DNA of 64,000 nt from Dinoroseobacter shibae DFL 12 = DSM 16493 (GCF_000018145.1 NC_009952.1:1736001-1800000); one strand, 5' to 3'. Shown: positions 1-9,453, numbered from the stretch's first letter. Program-made: numbers and translations. The notes: generated by a model from the letters alone, not told the origin.

Positions 1-1
1 G

Positions 2-298
2 GCGCGTGGCGCGCGAGTGGTCAGGACCGCCGTGGGTTGCGTGGCGGTGTTCCGCACCGGATCGGATGAGGTGTTCGCACTGCAAAACCGCTGCCCTCAC
101 AAGGGTGGGCCTCTGTCCGAGGGAATCGTGCATGGCAAATCGGTGACCTGTCCACTGCACAACTGGGTGTTCAGCCTGGAAACCGGCGAGGCCCAGGGCG
201 CGGATGTGGGGCATGTCCGCACCTATCCCGCGCGGATCGAGGCGGGACGCATCCTGCTGGAGACCAGCTTTCTGCAAGCTCGCATGGCGGCGGAGTGA
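2..298 (+). CDS. nirD: Nitrite reductase [NAD(P)H] small subunit, 5'-truncated
   Basis: This is the C-terminal part of a Rieske-type small subunit of assimilatory nitrite reductase; the reading frame is open to the left edge, so the true start lies outside the window. The two Rieske cluster motifs are visible: C-P-H at bases 92-100 and C-P-L-H at 149-160, which together bind a [2Fe-2S] cluster. NirD works with the siroheme subunit NirB in the cytoplasm to reduce nitrite to ammonium. The stop codon overlaps the GTG start of nasA, and cysG (siroheme synthesis) lies three genes downstream, which supports nirD over other small Rieske ferredoxins. Confidence 0.85.
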   Translation, partial: ARGARVVRTAVGCVAVFRTGSDEVFALQNRCPHKGGPLSEGIVHGKSVTCPLHNWVFSLETGEAQGADVGHVRTYPARIEAGRILLETSFLQARMAAE

Positions 299-2925
299 GC
301 GGCATGACGGACCAGAGCGTCTGCACCACCTGCCCCTATTGCGGCGTCGGCTGCGGGGTGCTTGCAAGTCCAGACGGGACCATTGCCGGCGATCTGGCAC
401 ACCCGGCCAATCTGGGGCGGCTCTGCTCAAAGGGCTCGGCCCTCGGCGAGACCCTAGATCTCGAGGGTCGTCTTCTCGCGCCGCAGATCGGCAACCGGCG
501 CGCGGGCTGGGATGAGGCGCTCGATCTGGTGGCCAATCGGTTCCGGGCCGCGGCGGAGACCCATGGCCCAGACAGCGTGGCTTTCTACGTCTCCGGCCAG
601 CTGCTTACGGAGGATTATTACGTCGCCAACAAGCTGATCAAGGGGTTCATCGGAACGGCTAATATCGACACGAACTCGCGGCTCTGCATGGCCTCTTCCG
701 TGGCCGGTCACAAGCGCGCCTTCGGGACCGACACCGTGCCGGGACAATACACTGATTTCGAGACCGCGGAGCTTGTGGTACTAGTGGGCTCAAACCTCGC
801 CTGGTGTCACCCGGTGCTCTTCCAACGGTTGCAGGCCGCGAAGGCCGTGCGCCCGGAGCTGAAGGTCGTGGTGATCGATCCCCGCCGCACCGCCACATCA
901 CAGCTTGCCGATCTGCACCTGGGCCTGCGCCCGGATGGGGACGCGGTCCTGTTCAACCTGCTGCTGACCGAGCTTGTGCGACGTGATCTCGTGGACCGTC
1001 GCTACGTGGCCGAGGCAGTGTCCGGGTTCGATGCCGCCGTGGCCGAGGCCGAACGCGCGGAAGCTGCACAGACCGGCCTCGATTCTTTCGAGTTAGCGCA
1101 GTTCCTCGACCTGTGGTGCCGTACCGAGAAGGTCGTCACCCTCTACTCCCAAGGCGTCAACCAGTCCGCCTGCGGCACGGACAAGGTCAACGCGATCCTC
1201 AACTGCCACCTTGCGACCGGGCGCATCGGGCGCCCCGGCATGGGCCCGTTTTCCATGACCGGACAGCCCAACGCCATGGGAGGCCGCGAAGTGGGCGGGC
1301 TGGCCAACATGCTGACCTGTCATCTCGATCTCGAAAACGCCGCGCACCGGGACGCCGTGCAGCAGATGTGGTCCGCTCCGACCATGGCCGACAAACCGGG
1401 CCTGAAGGCGGTGGAGCTTTTCGACGCTTGCGCGCGGGGAGAGATCAAGGCGCTCTGGATCATGTCCACCAACCCGGTCGTTTCCTTGCCCGATGCCGAT
1501 GCGGTCGCCGCCGCGATCCGAGCCGTCCCCTTCACTGTGATGACCGATATCATGGCCGACACGGATACGGGCCGCTGCGTCGATGTTCTGCTGCCCGCCA
1601 CCGGCTGGGGCGAAAAATCCGGCACCGTCACCAATTCCGAACGCTGCATCTCACGGCAACGCAGGTTCCTGCCCACCCCCGGCGAGGCCCGCGCCGACTG
1701 GAACATCCTCGCCGATGTCGGACGCCGCATGGGCTGGCCCGAGGCGTTCGACTACCGCTCCGAGGCCGAGGTGTTCCGCGAATTCGCACGCCTGTCGACC
1801 TTGGGCCACACCTTTGGCAAGGATTTCGACATCTCCGGGCTCGCAGACCTAACCGATGCCGAGTATGATGCCTTGCCTCCCACCGTTTGGCCGGTGCCGA
1901 CCGAGGGGCCTAGCGGGGGTAGGTTCTTTGCAGATGGCGGGTTCTATCATCCCGATGGCAAGGCTAAGATGCTGCCGATCGCTGCCCCGGCCTCTGAGGC
2001 CCCAAACACCGCACGCCCGGTTCGATTGAACACCGGGCGGGTGCGCGATCAGTGGCACACAATGACGCGCACCGGCAAGGCGCCGCGCCTCGGGGCGCAT
2101 ATGGCCGAACCCTACCTGGAAATTCATCCCGGTGATGCCGCCGCGGCGGGCCTGTCGGATGCCGACCTCGCCAAGGTTTCCTCCGCCCACGGTAGTGCCA
2201 TCTTGCGGGTCATGATCACCGATCGCAGCCAACAGGGCAGCGTCTTCGTCCCGATGCATTGGACCGATATCGTCTCCAGCACCGGGCGGATCAACGCGGT
2301 CGTGGCCCCGACCACAGACCCGGTCTCGGGCCAGCCGGCCTCCAAGGGCACTGCCGTAGCGCTCGAACAGGTCGCGGCGCACTGGTACGGCTTTGCGGTC
2401 AGCACCGCGACCATGACCCCGACCCGACCTTATGCCGCCATCGCCCGCACTCGGACCGGAACACGCGCCGAGGTTGCCGATTTCAAGCTCCCCGATAACT
2501 GGGAAGCCGAAGCCCGCAAAATCCTTAGCCTGCCCGGCGGCAGCGCCAGCGTGATCGAGGATTCCGCCCGCGGCACGGCCCGCGTCGCGATTCACGAAAA
2601 AGGCACGCTGACAGGGTTGTTCTTCGCGGCGGCCACCCCGGTGGCGCTGTCGCGGAGCCACGTGGTCGCGCTGATCGGTACGGCGGCCGATCCGATTCAG
2701 GCTCTTGCCGGGGTTCCCGCCGCCGACCGTCCCGATCCGGGTGCCATGGTCTGCGCGTGTTTCGACGTGGGGGCCAACAGCCTTCGCCGCGCCATCGACG
2801 GCGGGGCCACCACGCTGCACGCGCTTGGGGTCTGCACGCGCGCGGGCACCAATTGCGGCTCCTGCCGTCCGGAACTGGAGGCGATTCTGACCGCCGCGAC
2901 AGCCATGAAATTGGCCGCAGAATGA
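295..2925 (+). CDS. nasA: Assimilatory nitrate reductase catalytic subunit
   Basis: This 876-residue cytoplasmic molybdopterin enzyme reduces nitrate to nitrite. The N-terminus carries the [4Fe-4S] ligands C13, C16, C20 and C44 (GTG start numbering), followed by the molybdopterin oxidoreductase domain and the dinucleotide-binding domain (around residues 600-720). The last 60 residues form a BFD-like [2Fe-2S] domain with a C-A-C pair followed by C-x6-C-x2-C; this fusion is typical of NasA enzymes that take electrons from NADH or ferredoxin partners. The start may be GTG 295, overlapping the nirD stop, or ATG 304. Its stop overlaps the ATG of the next gene. No signal peptide is visible, which argues against the periplasmic NapA. 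Confidence 0.93.
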   Translation: MSGMTDQSVCTTCPYCGVGCGVLASPDGTIAGDLAHPANLGRLCSKGSALGETLDLEGRLLAPQIGNRRAGWDEALDLVANRFRAAAETHGPDSVAFYVSGQLLTEDYYVANKLIKGFIGTANIDTNSRLCMASSVAGHKRAFGTDTVPGQYTDFETAELVVLVGSNLAWCHPVLFQRLQAAKAVRPELKVVVIDPRRTATSQLADLHLGLRPDGDAVLFNLLLTELVRRDLVDRRYVAEAVSGFDAAVAEAERAEAAQTGLDSFELAQFLDLWCRTEKVVTLYSQGVNQSACGTDKVNAILNCHLATGRIGRPGMGPFSMTGQPNAMGGREVGGLANMLTCHLDLENAAHRDAVQQMWSAPTMADKPGLKAVELFDACARGEIKALWIMSTNPVVSLPDADAVAAAIRAVPFTVMTDIMADTDTGRCVDVLLPATGWGEKSGTVTNSERCISRQRRFLPTPGEARADWNILADVGRRMGWPEAFDYRSEAEVFREFARLSTLGHTFGKDFDISGLADLTDAEYDALPPTVWPVPTEGPSGGRFFADGGFYHPDGKAKMLPIAAPASEAPNTARPVRLNTGRVRDQWHTMTRTGKAPRLGAHMAEPYLEIHPGDAAAAGLSDADLAKVSSAHGSAILRVMITDRSQQGSVFVPMHWTDIVSSTGRINAVVAPTTDPVSGQPASKGTAVALEQVAAHWYGFAVSTATMTPTRPYAAIARTRTGTRAEVADFKLPDNWEAEARKILSLPGGSASVIEDSARGTARVAIHEKGTLTGLFFAAATPVALSRSHVVALIGTAADPIQALAGVPAADRPDPGAMVCACFDVGANSLRRAIDGGATTLHALGVCTRAGTNCGSCRPELEAILTAATAMKLAAE

Positions 2926-3893
2926 GCCTCGCGTCTTATATCGCCATCGTGGCCCGCGGCCCGGGCCGTGCGCGACCGTTGACCGAGACGGAGGCGCGCG
3001 CGGCCATGGGCCATGTGCTGGACGGCACCGGCGCTGCGGAGGCCGTGGGCGCGCTCCTGATGACCCTGCGGCTGCGCGGGGAAACCGAGGACGAGATCAC
3101 CGGATTCGCGGGCGCTTTGCGCGACCACATGCAGCGATGGCGCGCGTTGGACGTCGATCTCGATTGGCCCAGCTACTCGGCGGGACGCACGCGCGGGTTG
3201 CCATGGTATCTGCTGAGCGCACGGCTCGTGGCCCAGGCGGGCTACCGGGTGATGCTCCACGGGCGCAATGGGGGTGATGCCGCCTTGCGCAGTTATCTTG
3301 CGGCGCAAGGTGTGGCCATCGCGCAGACTCCCGCCGCGGCCACCGCAGCTCTCGACGCGTCCGGCCTCGTCTATATCCCGCTGGAGGCGCTATCGCGTCG
3401 GACCACGGACCTGCTGGCACTGCGCGCGCATCTGGGCCTGCGCTCCTGCGTCAACACGTGTCTGCGCGTGGCAAACCCAGCGGGCGCCCGAGTGACCGTC
3501 CAGGGCGTGTTCCACCCACCCTACCGCGCCCTGCAGGAAACCGCCTGCAAGCGGCTCGGTGATACCGCAGCGATGATCATCAAGGGGGGTGGCGGGGAGT
3601 TCGAGCGCCACCCGGGCAAAGCTGTCGTTTGCCACGGCCACGGACCGACCGGTGCCTGGACCGACGCGCCGGCGCTTCTCAGAGATCCGCGGCGCCTGAC
3701 GGAAGTGACCGACAATCCGGCGCATCTGACCGCGCTCTGGAACGGGACGTGGCATCATCCATTCGCCTTGGCGACCGTGCTCGGGACTGCGGCCCTGGCT
3801 CTTTGGAGCCTGGGTGCCAACCAGACCCTCGCCGATGCCGAAGCCCACGCCGCCCGGCTCTGGGCAACCCGCTCATCCCGCCGCGCCGCGTAA
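2922..3893 (+). CDS. Anthranilate phosphoribosyltransferase-like (TrpD2/YbiB family) protein
   Basis: This 323-residue protein has the two-part architecture of the glycosyl transferase family 3: a helical N-terminal bundle (about residues 1-70) and a nucleoside-phosphorylase-like domain. Glycine-rich loops that resemble the phosphoribosyl-diphosphate loop are seen at HGRNGGD and KGGGGEFE. The ATG overlaps the nasA stop by the ATGA junction, so it is translationally coupled to nitrate reductase. In enterobacteria the YbiB/TrpD2 relatives bind nucleic acids rather than making tryptophan, and no other trp gene is near. A role in nitrate assimilation is inferred only from position; the substrate is unknown. 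Confidence 0.8.
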   Translation: MSLASYIAIVARGPGRARPLTETEARAAMGHVLDGTGAAEAVGALLMTLRLRGETEDEITGFAGALRDHMQRWRALDVDLDWPSYSAGRTRGLPWYLLSARLVAQAGYRVMLHGRNGGDAALRSYLAAQGVAIAQTPAAATAALDASGLVYIPLEALSRRTTDLLALRAHLGLRSCVNTCLRVANPAGARVTVQGVFHPPYRALQETACKRLGDTAAMIIKGGGGEFERHPGKAVVCHGHGPTGAWTDAPALLRDPRRLTEVTDNPAHLTALWNGTWHHPFALATVLGTAALALWSLGANQTLADAEAHAARLWATRSSRRAA

Positions 3894-3909
3894 CCCAGGA
3901 GGCCACCCC

Positions 3910-5304
3910 ATGAAGACCTTCCCCATGTTCCTCCGGATGCGCGACAGGGATGTCGCCATCTTCGGTGGTGGCGAGCAGGCCGCCCAGAAATGCCGCCTCA
4001 TCCTCAAGAGCGAAGCTCGCCTCACCGTTTGCTGGCCGGATCTCGACCCGGAACTGGCGGGTCTCGCAGCAGGCGGTCGGATTACCTGGCGACGGTCGAT
4101 CCCGCAAGCTGCAGAAATGGAGCATCTGTCGCTCTGCTTCATCGCCACGGGCTGTCCGGGACTCGATGCCAGCCTTCACGCCCTGGCCGAGGCCGCGCGC
4201 GTTCTGGTCAACGTCGTGGACCAGCCAGAGCTTTGCGAGGCCTACACCCCCTCAATCGTAGACCGCGACCCAGTGGTGGTGGCCATTGGCACCGAGGGTA
4301 CCGCTCCAGTTCTGGCGCGCCAGATCAAGTCCCGGATAGAAGAGTTGCTCGAGCCGGGTTTGGGTCGTCTCGCCGCCCTTGCGGGACATCTGCGCCCAGC
4401 CGCTGCCGCCCGCCTCGCCCCGCGTGCCCGCCGCGACCTGTGGCGCTGGGTGTTCAACGGCGCGCCAAGAGAGAGCCACAGGACCGGGGCGGAACGAAAC
4501 GCCGCGCGCCTGATCAAGGATGCCATCGCAGCCGGAGTGGCGCCGAAGGCCAGCACGGGTACCATCGCGCTGGTGGGCGCAGGCCCCGGTGGCGCAGACC
4601 TGATCACCCTGCGCGGGGTGCAGCGATTGCAGGAGGCCGATGTCATCTTCTACGACCGGCTCGTGGACACTGCGGTGCTGGAACTGGCGCGCCGCGATGC
4701 GGAACGGGTTCTGGTCGGCAAGACGCCCGGCGCGCAAAGCTGGCCGCAAGACCGCATCAACCACGTCATGGTGCAAGCCGCCCGCGAGGGCAGAACCGTC
4801 GTCCGGCTCAAATGCGGTGACCCGGCAGTGTTCGGGCGGCTCGAAGAGGAAATCGCCGCCATCCGCAATGCGGGTCTGAAGCTTGAGATCGTACCGGGCA
4901 TCACCGCCGCCTCTGCCGCTGCGGCCCGGTTGGAAACGGGACTGACCCAGCGCGGGGCGGTCGACAGCGTGACATTCATCTCGGGCCAGCTCCGAGACGG
5001 GGACGCCAGCCCGGACTGGGGCAGCCACCTCAAACCGGGCACGGCGCTCGCGATCTACATGGGGGTCGGCCACGCGGCCCAGATACGCGACAACCTATTG
5101 GCCCAAGGCCATCTCGGCACCTGCCCTGTGGACGTGGTCGCCCGCGTCGGCCATCCGGGCGAAACACTGCTGACCACGACGTTGGCGGACCTCGAAGGCG
5201 ATCTCGCCCATGCCGGGATCACGAACCCCGCTATTCTGTTCATCCGAAATCCGAAGCAACCCGCGGCAGCCCAAACCCCGATCCCTTTGCGCGTTGCAGG
5301 CTGA
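3910..5304 (+). CDS. cysG: Siroheme synthase (trifunctional)
   Basis: The 464-residue protein joins a precorrin-2 dehydrogenase/sirohydrochlorin ferrochelatase half (Rossmann motif FGGGEQAAQK near the N-terminus) to an uroporphyrinogen-III C-methyltransferase half beginning around residue 217 (VGAGPGGADLITLRG). It converts uroporphyrinogen III to siroheme, the cofactor of NirB. The chosen ATG is preceded by AGGAGG at a good distance; in-frame codons further upstream lie inside the previous gene. It is the last gene of the nitrate assimilation operon and is followed by a strong palindrome. A second uroporphyrinogen methyltransferase in the cobalamin region (24630-25475) probably makes this copy dedicated to siroheme. 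Confidence 0.94.
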   Translation: MKTFPMFLRMRDRDVAIFGGGEQAAQKCRLILKSEARLTVCWPDLDPELAGLAAGGRITWRRSIPQAAEMEHLSLCFIATGCPGLDASLHALAEAARVLVNVVDQPELCEAYTPSIVDRDPVVVAIGTEGTAPVLARQIKSRIEELLEPGLGRLAALAGHLRPAAAARLAPRARRDLWRWVFNGAPRESHRTGAERNAARLIKDAIAAGVAPKASTGTIALVGAGPGGADLITLRGVQRLQEADVIFYDRLVDTAVLELARRDAERVLVGKTPGAQSWPQDRINHVMVQAAREGRTVVRLKCGDPAVFGRLEEEIAAIRNAGLKLEIVPGITAASAAAARLETGLTQRGAVDSVTFISGQLRDGDASPDWGSHLKPGTALAIYMGVGHAAQIRDNLLAQGHLGTCPVDVVARVGHPGETLLTTTLADLEGDLAHAGITNPAILFIRNPKQPAAAQTPIPLRVAG

Positions 5305-5310
5305 GCGCAG

Positions 5311-5335
5311 ACAAGGATTTTCAAAAAATCCTTGT
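5311..5335. terminator. Palindrome between convergent genes, likely bidirectional terminator (family A, copy 1)
   Basis: Two perfect 11-base arms (ACAAGGATTTT and its complement) flank a 3-base loop. It lies between the converging genes cysG and rlmE, with A/T runs at the loop side of each arm. Bases following it (5336-5350) are unusually AT-rich. A near-identical palindrome occurs at 28071-28096, also between convergent genes. Confidence 0.65.
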
Positions 5336-5347
5336 GATTACTTTTAC

Positions 5348-6079
5348 TTATAAGCCATCCCGCGCTTCCGGCAGGCCGCGAAAACCAGTGGCCACAACGA
5401 ATTTCTCCGAGCTGTCGGATCGGCTGGCATCCGGCTTGACGTTGATCACCTTGGTGAAGGCGCGCTTGAGCAGGGTCTGCAACTCCCGCTCCGCCCCGCC
5501 CGCCAGCACCTTGGCAACGAAGGTGCCGCCCTCTTCCAATACGTCGAAGGCGAGATGGGCCGCCGCCTCGCACAGGGCAACGATGCGCAAATGATCGGTC
5601 TGCTTGTGTCCCGAACTGGCCGCGGCCATGTCCGACATCACCACATCGGCCTTGCCCCCCAGCCACGCCTTGACCTGCGCGTCCGCGCCGTCCTCCATAA
5701 AGTCGAGCACGTGGGTCTCGGCCCCCGGCACCGGGTCGATCTCCTTGAGGTCGACGCCCAGCACGCGCCCCTGCGCCTTGCCCGACTTCTCGCCCAGGGC
5801 ATTGACCCGCCGAACCGCCACCTGGCACCAGCCCCCCGGCGCACAGCCCAGATCCACCACGCGCGCCCCGGGCACCAGGAAGCGGAAGCGCTCATCGATC
5901 TCAAGGATCTTGAATGCCGCACGCCCACGATACCCCTCGCGCTTGGCCTTCTGCACATAGGGGTCGTTCAGCTGCCGCTCCAGCCACAGGGTCGAGCTGA
6001 GCTTGCGGCCCCGCGCGGTCTTGACCCGCACACGCAAGTCCCGCTGCCCGCGGCCCGAATTTCCGGCTTTCTTCGGCAT
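5348..6079 (-). CDS. rlmE: 23S rRNA (uridine-2'-O)-methyltransferase
   Basis: RlmE (FtsJ/RrmJ) methylates the 2'-OH of U2552 in the A loop of 23S rRNA during 50S maturation. The 243-residue protein has the SAM-binding motif [11 protein letters not shown] (residues 74-84) and the K-D-K-E catalytic tetrad at K57, D150, K190 and E225. The basic N-terminal 35 residues are an extension common in alphaproteobacterial members. The ATG at 6079 is preferred over an upstream in-frame codon at 6121 because the latter lies inside the ppx stop region. It follows ppx by 13 bases, so the two are probably co-transcribed. Confidence 0.94.
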   Translation of the reverse strand: MPKKAGNSGRGQRDLRVRVKTARGRKLSSTLWLERQLNDPYVQKAKREGYRGRAAFKILEIDERFRFLVPGARVVDLGCAPGGWCQVAVRRVNALGEKSGKAQGRVLGVDLKEIDPVPGAETHVLDFMEDGADAQVKAWLGGKADVVMSDMAAASSGHKQTDHLRIVALCEAAAHLAFDVLEEGGTFVAKVLAGGAERELQTLLKRAFTKVINVKPDASRSDSSEKFVVATGFRGLPEARDGL

Positions 6080-6092
6080 GATCCCGTTTCTC

Positions 6093-7274
6093 TCAGTAGG
6101 GCCCGTCTTCGAGCACGCCATCGGCGCTCATCTGCGCGTAGAGCAGCCCCTCGCGCAAGCCTCGATCCGCCACCGACAGCCGATCCGTGGGCCAGACCCG
6201 CAGCAGCGCCTGCAGAATCGCGGCCCCCGACATGATCAGCGAATGCCGATCGCGCCCGATCCGCGGATCCTTGCGCCGCCCCTCCGGCCCCATGGCCAGG
6301 TAGGTCTGTATCACCGTGTCGATCTGGTCCGAGGTCATCCGCAACCCGTCGACCTTGTTGCGGTCATACCGGCGCAGGTTCAGATGGCTCGCCGCCACTG
6401 TCGTCACCGTGCCCGAGGTGCCGATGATCTGGAAGCCTTCGCGCACCTGGTCGGTTTCATTGTAGGGCGAGAATTCTGCCAGGTTCTCTTCGAAGAACCA
6501 GCTCATCAAAGCAAACCGCGCCGCGTCATCATCCACATCGCTGAACTGGTCTTTCAGGGTCGCAACCCCCAGCGGCACCGAGATCCAGTCGACCACGCGC
6601 GCCGGCACCATGCCCGGCGTGACCTCGTCGAACCCAGCATGGAGCCGCATGATCGCCCCGGGACGCTCCAGCCTTGGCACCGCGCTCAGATCGATCCAGA
6701 CCAACTCGGTGGAGCCGCCACCGATATCGACCACCAACAACTGCTCGGTCCGGGTGGAGACCAGCGGCGCGCAGGACACCACCGCCAGCCGCGCCTCCTG
6801 CTCTGGTTCGATGATTTCCAGCGCAAGCCCGGTGTCCCGCTGCACCAGCGAGATGAACTCCGGCGCATTGCTGGCCCGGCGACACGCCTCGGTCGCCACG
6901 AGGCGCATCCGCTGCACGTTGTGGGTCTTGAGCTTGCGCTGGCAGATCTTCAACGCCCCCACCGTGCGCGCCATGGAGGCCCGGCTCAGCCGCCCGGATG
7001 CCTCCAGCCCGTGGCCCAGTTGCACCGACTTGGAAAAGCTGTCGACCACGTGAAACTGGTTGCCCTTGGGCTGCGCGATCAGCATCCGGCAGGAATTCGT
7101 GCCCAGATCGAGCGCGGCATAAAGATCCGCCGGGTCCGGCGTGCCCTCCACACGCGACCGCGCCAGCCCATGACCAGCGAGGGCCGGGCTCTGAGACAAC
7201 AATGGTGCCGGGCCGATCAGGTCGGGTACCGCGCGCAGGTGGGGAGTGGCCCGCCTGCGGGATCTCTTGGACAT
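6093..7274 (-). CDS. ppx: Exopolyphosphatase / guanosine pentaphosphatase family protein
   Basis: The 393-residue protein belongs to the Ppx/GppA branch of the ASKHA ATPase fold. It shows [13 protein letters not shown] at the first phosphate loop, [14 protein letters not shown] at the second, and [12 protein letters not shown] near residue 290. Such enzymes hydrolyse the terminal phosphate of polyphosphate or pppGpp; the sequence does not decide between them. It is about 80 residues longer than the shortest two-domain members and shorter than the four-domain E. coli Ppx. The basic N-terminus (KRSRRR) probably follows the ATG at 7274. It is the first gene of a two-gene unit with rlmE and is divergent from the C1 cluster. 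Confidence 0.88.
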   Translation of the reverse strand: MSKRSRRRATPHLRAVPDLIGPAPLLSQSPALAGHGLARSRVEGTPDPADLYAALDLGTNSCRMLIAQPKGNQFHVVDSFSKSVQLGHGLEASGRLSRASMARTVGALKICQRKLKTHNVQRMRLVATEACRRASNAPEFISLVQRDTGLALEIIEPEQEARLAVVSCAPLVSTRTEQLLVVDIGGGSTELVWIDLSAVPRLERPGAIMRLHAGFDEVTPGMVPARVVDWISVPLGVATLKDQFSDVDDDAARFALMSWFFEENLAEFSPYNETDQVREGFQIIGTSGTVTTVAASHLNLRRYDRNKVDGLRMTSDQIDTVIQTYLAMGPEGRRKDPRIGRDRHSLIMSGAAILQALLRVWPTDRLSVADRGLREGLLYAQMSADGVLEDGPY

Positions 7275-7532
7275 GTGTTTTATCCTCGCTTGCAAAATTT
7301 ATAGAGAATCAGGGTGTTTTCAGCAAGCGCCGCAAACGCGGACGCCGCCTGCGCGCGCGCTTCATATAAACCATGAGTATTTTTCCGACCCGCGTCTCTG
7401 GCTTGCTGCCGCCGCCCTGCGTAGAAGCGAGGCATTGCAAATGGTCGGTCCTGTCGCGGCGCAGGTCGAAAACGTACCGCACCCCGCGCCCACGGCGCGG
7501 CATACAGGACATAGTTGGAGAGGAGCTTGGGC

Positions 7533-7829
7533 ATGCCCGACGTAACCATCGTCTATTGGCGGGACATTCCGGCCCAGGTCATCGTGGGCAAAGGTCGTCG
7601 CGGCGCCAAGAAGCAACTGAGCGAACGCTTCGAGCAGGCGATCGACCGCTGCGCGATGAAAGTCGGCGCTTCCGGCAGCGATGCCTATCTGGCTGAATGG
7701 AGAAAGGCAGCGCCCTACCCCGTCGAGGGCGAGCAGGCCGAGATCGCGGAGGCGGAAGCTGCAAAGCTCGAAGCCGCCTACGACAAGGCCCGCCTCAAGG
7801 CGTTGATCGACAAGGAAGGCTGGGCCTGA
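7533..7829 (+). CDS. Small Virulence_fact-domain (PF13769-like) protein of the C1 cluster
   Basis: This 98-residue cytoplasmic protein starts with a short beta-strand segment (VTIVYWRDIPAQVIVG) and a basic patch, then a helical, charged C-terminus. It matches my memory of the 'virulence factor' family (PF13769), whose name is historical. In Rhodobacteraceae these small proteins sit beside methylenetetrahydrofolate reductase and corrinoid methyltransferase genes, as here. A good ribosome-binding site (GAGGAG) precedes the ATG. It is the first gene of the plus-strand C1 cluster, 26 bases before the MTHFR-like gene. Its biochemical role is not known; an accessory role in methyl transfer is inferred from position. 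Confidence 0.7.
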   Translation: MPDVTIVYWRDIPAQVIVGKGRRGAKKQLSERFEQAIDRCAMKVGASGSDAYLAEWRKAAPYPVEGEQAEIAEAEAAKLEAAYDKARLKALIDKEGWA

Positions 7830-7855
7830 CCCCCCGCCGGATCAAGGAGGCCTTG

Positions 7856-8782
7856 ATGGCTCTGTTGCAGTTTCGACGCCCCGCGCCGGGCACCCCCGGC
7901 TCGCCCGCCCTGGCGCGCATGCTTGATGGCTACTCCATCGAGGTGATGCCGCGCACCGCCGAGATGGTGGAAGATTTCAAGGCCCTGTTGCCCAAAGGCA
8001 CGCGGGTTTATATCGCCCATATCGATGGCACGCCGATTGCGGACATGGTCGCCACGGCATCGCGCCTGTCTCGCGACGGCTTCCAGGTGATGCCGCACTT
8101 TCCGGCTCGGTCCATCCCCGACGCCGCCACCTTGGCCGACTGGATTGCCCGTTACCAGGACGCGGCGGGCATCACCGAGGGCCTGATCCTCGCAGGCGGG
8201 CGGGCGGAGCCTGCGGGCGCCTTCGCGGACTCGATGCAACTGCTGGATACGGGGCTTTTCGACAAGGCCGGCTTCACCCATCTGCATGTTGCCGGGCACC
8301 CGGAGGGCAGCCGCGACATCGATCCCGCCGGCGGCACCGCGGCGACGGACGCCGCGCTCGCCTGGAAGCAGGGATTTGCCGAGCAGACCGATGCCCGCAT
8401 GGCCATCGCGACCCAGTTCGCCTTCGACATGGGCCCCATCGCCGCTTGGGAAACGCGCCTGCGTGCCTCCGGGATCAGCCTGCCGATCCATCTCGGGATC
8501 GCGGGACCAGCCAAACTGCAAACGCTGATCAAGTTCGCAATCGCCTGCGGAGTGGGCCCTTCGCTGAAGGTACTGCAAAAACGCGCGATGGACGTGACCA
8601 AACTGGTGCTGCCCTACACCCCCGACGAGGTTCTGCGCGATCTGGCCGACTACCAAGTGCGCACCCCCGACAGCCTGATCACGCAGGTCCACCTCTTCCC
8701 CCTCGGCGGGATCAAGACAGCCGCGACCTGGGCCGCCGAACAGACCGCATCAGCAGCGGGCACCAAGGCAAAGCGAGGCTGA
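7856..8782 (+). CDS. Methylenetetrahydrofolate reductase-like protein
   Basis: This 308-residue protein has the TIM-barrel pattern of the MetF family: YSIEVMPRT near the N-terminus where MetF has a catalytic Glu, AHIDGTPIADMVATAS in the middle, LILAGGRAEP near residue 110, and TQFAFDM. It is a diverged member common in Rhodobacterales beside corrinoid methyltransferases, where it would interconvert methyl-THF and methylene-THF and so link demethylation to the folate pool. AAGGAGG lies directly before the ATG. It is followed 11 bases later by the HAD gene. Whether it uses FAD and NAD(P)H as classical MetF does is not shown by the sequence. Confidence 0.83.
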   Translation: MALLQFRRPAPGTPGSPALARMLDGYSIEVMPRTAEMVEDFKALLPKGTRVYIAHIDGTPIADMVATASRLSRDGFQVMPHFPARSIPDAATLADWIARYQDAAGITEGLILAGGRAEPAGAFADSMQLLDTGLFDKAGFTHLHVAGHPEGSRDIDPAGGTAATDAALAWKQGFAEQTDARMAIATQFAFDMGPIAAWETRLRASGISLPIHLGIAGPAKLQTLIKFAIACGVGPSLKVLQKRAMDVTKLVLPYTPDEVLRDLADYQVRTPDSLITQVHLFPLGGIKTAATWAAEQTASAAGTKAKRG

Positions 8783-8793
8783 CGACGCCCAAC

Positions 8794-9453
8794 ATGATCC
8801 ACGCCCTGCTCTTTGATCTCGACGGCACCCTGCTGGCGTCCGACCCGCTGCACGCAGAGGCCTTTATCGCGCTCTTTGCCGAGCATGGCCGCACCATCGA
8901 TACCGCGTTCTACAATGCGCGCATCCACGGTCGCCTGAACGCCGAGATCTTCGCGGAATTCTTCCCCGATGCCGACGGTGCCGCCATGGCCGAGGCCAAG
9001 GAGGCCGCATTTCGCGATCTCTTGGGCCCCTCGGCATCGCCGATGCCCGGGCTCACAGCCCTTCTGGACCGCGCCGACGCACAAGGCTGGCGCACCGCAG
9101 TCGTAACCAACGCGCCCCGAATCAACGCAGAATTCATGCTGAAGGCCATCGGCCTCGCGGATCGGTTCGACACCGTGGTGGTCAGCGATGAATGCGCGGC
9201 GGGCAAACCCGACCCAGCACCCTACCGCGAAGCCCTCAGGCGGCTCGACTGCGCGCCGCGCGCCGCGCGCGCATTCGAAGACAGCCCCTCGGGCATCCGC
9301 TCCGCGGTTGCCGCCGGGATCACCACGCTCGGCCTTCGGTCCAGCCTTCCGGACATTGCATTGCGCGCCGCGGGCGCCGCAGCCTCCCTTGCCGATTTCA
9401 CAGACCCCACGCTGGAGCCCTATCTCCAACGTCAATCAGGAGCCGATCCATGA
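8794..9453 (+). CDS. HAD-family phosphatase, beta-phosphoglucomutase-like
   Basis: The 219-residue protein carries the four HAD motifs: FDLDGTLLASD (nucleophile and acid/base Asp), VVTNAPR, the Lys in GKPDPAPY, and FEDSPSGI. A helical cap domain lies between motif I and II, as in subfamily IA phosphatases and beta-phosphoglucomutases. The substrate cannot be read from sequence. Its stop overlaps the ATG of the methyltransferase gene (ATGA at 9450-9453), so it is tightly coupled to the C1 cluster. Possible roles are repair of a damaged or dead-end phosphorylated metabolite, but this is inference from position only. Confidence 0.85.
   Translation: MIHALLFDLDGTLLASDPLHAEAFIALFAEHGRTIDTAFYNARIHGRLNAEIFAEFFPDADGAAMAEAKEAAFRDLLGPSASPMPGLTALLDRADAQGWRTAVVTNAPRINAEFMLKAIGLADRFDTVVVSDECAAGKPDPAPYREALRRLDCAPRAARAFEDSPSGIRSAVAAGITTLGLRSSLPDIALRAAGAAASLADFTDPTLEPYLQRQSGADP

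Noticed and set aside
1849-2820. Long minus-strand open frame (323 codons) opposite nasA
   Set aside because: Antisense shadow of GC-rich coding sequence; no conserved motif, no ribosome-binding site and nasA is clearly coding.
7275-7532. SAM, SAH or cobalamin riboswitch before the C1 cluster
   Set aside because: The 258-bp spacer has no recognisable conserved core or strong pseudoknot; it looks like an ordinary divergent promoter region.
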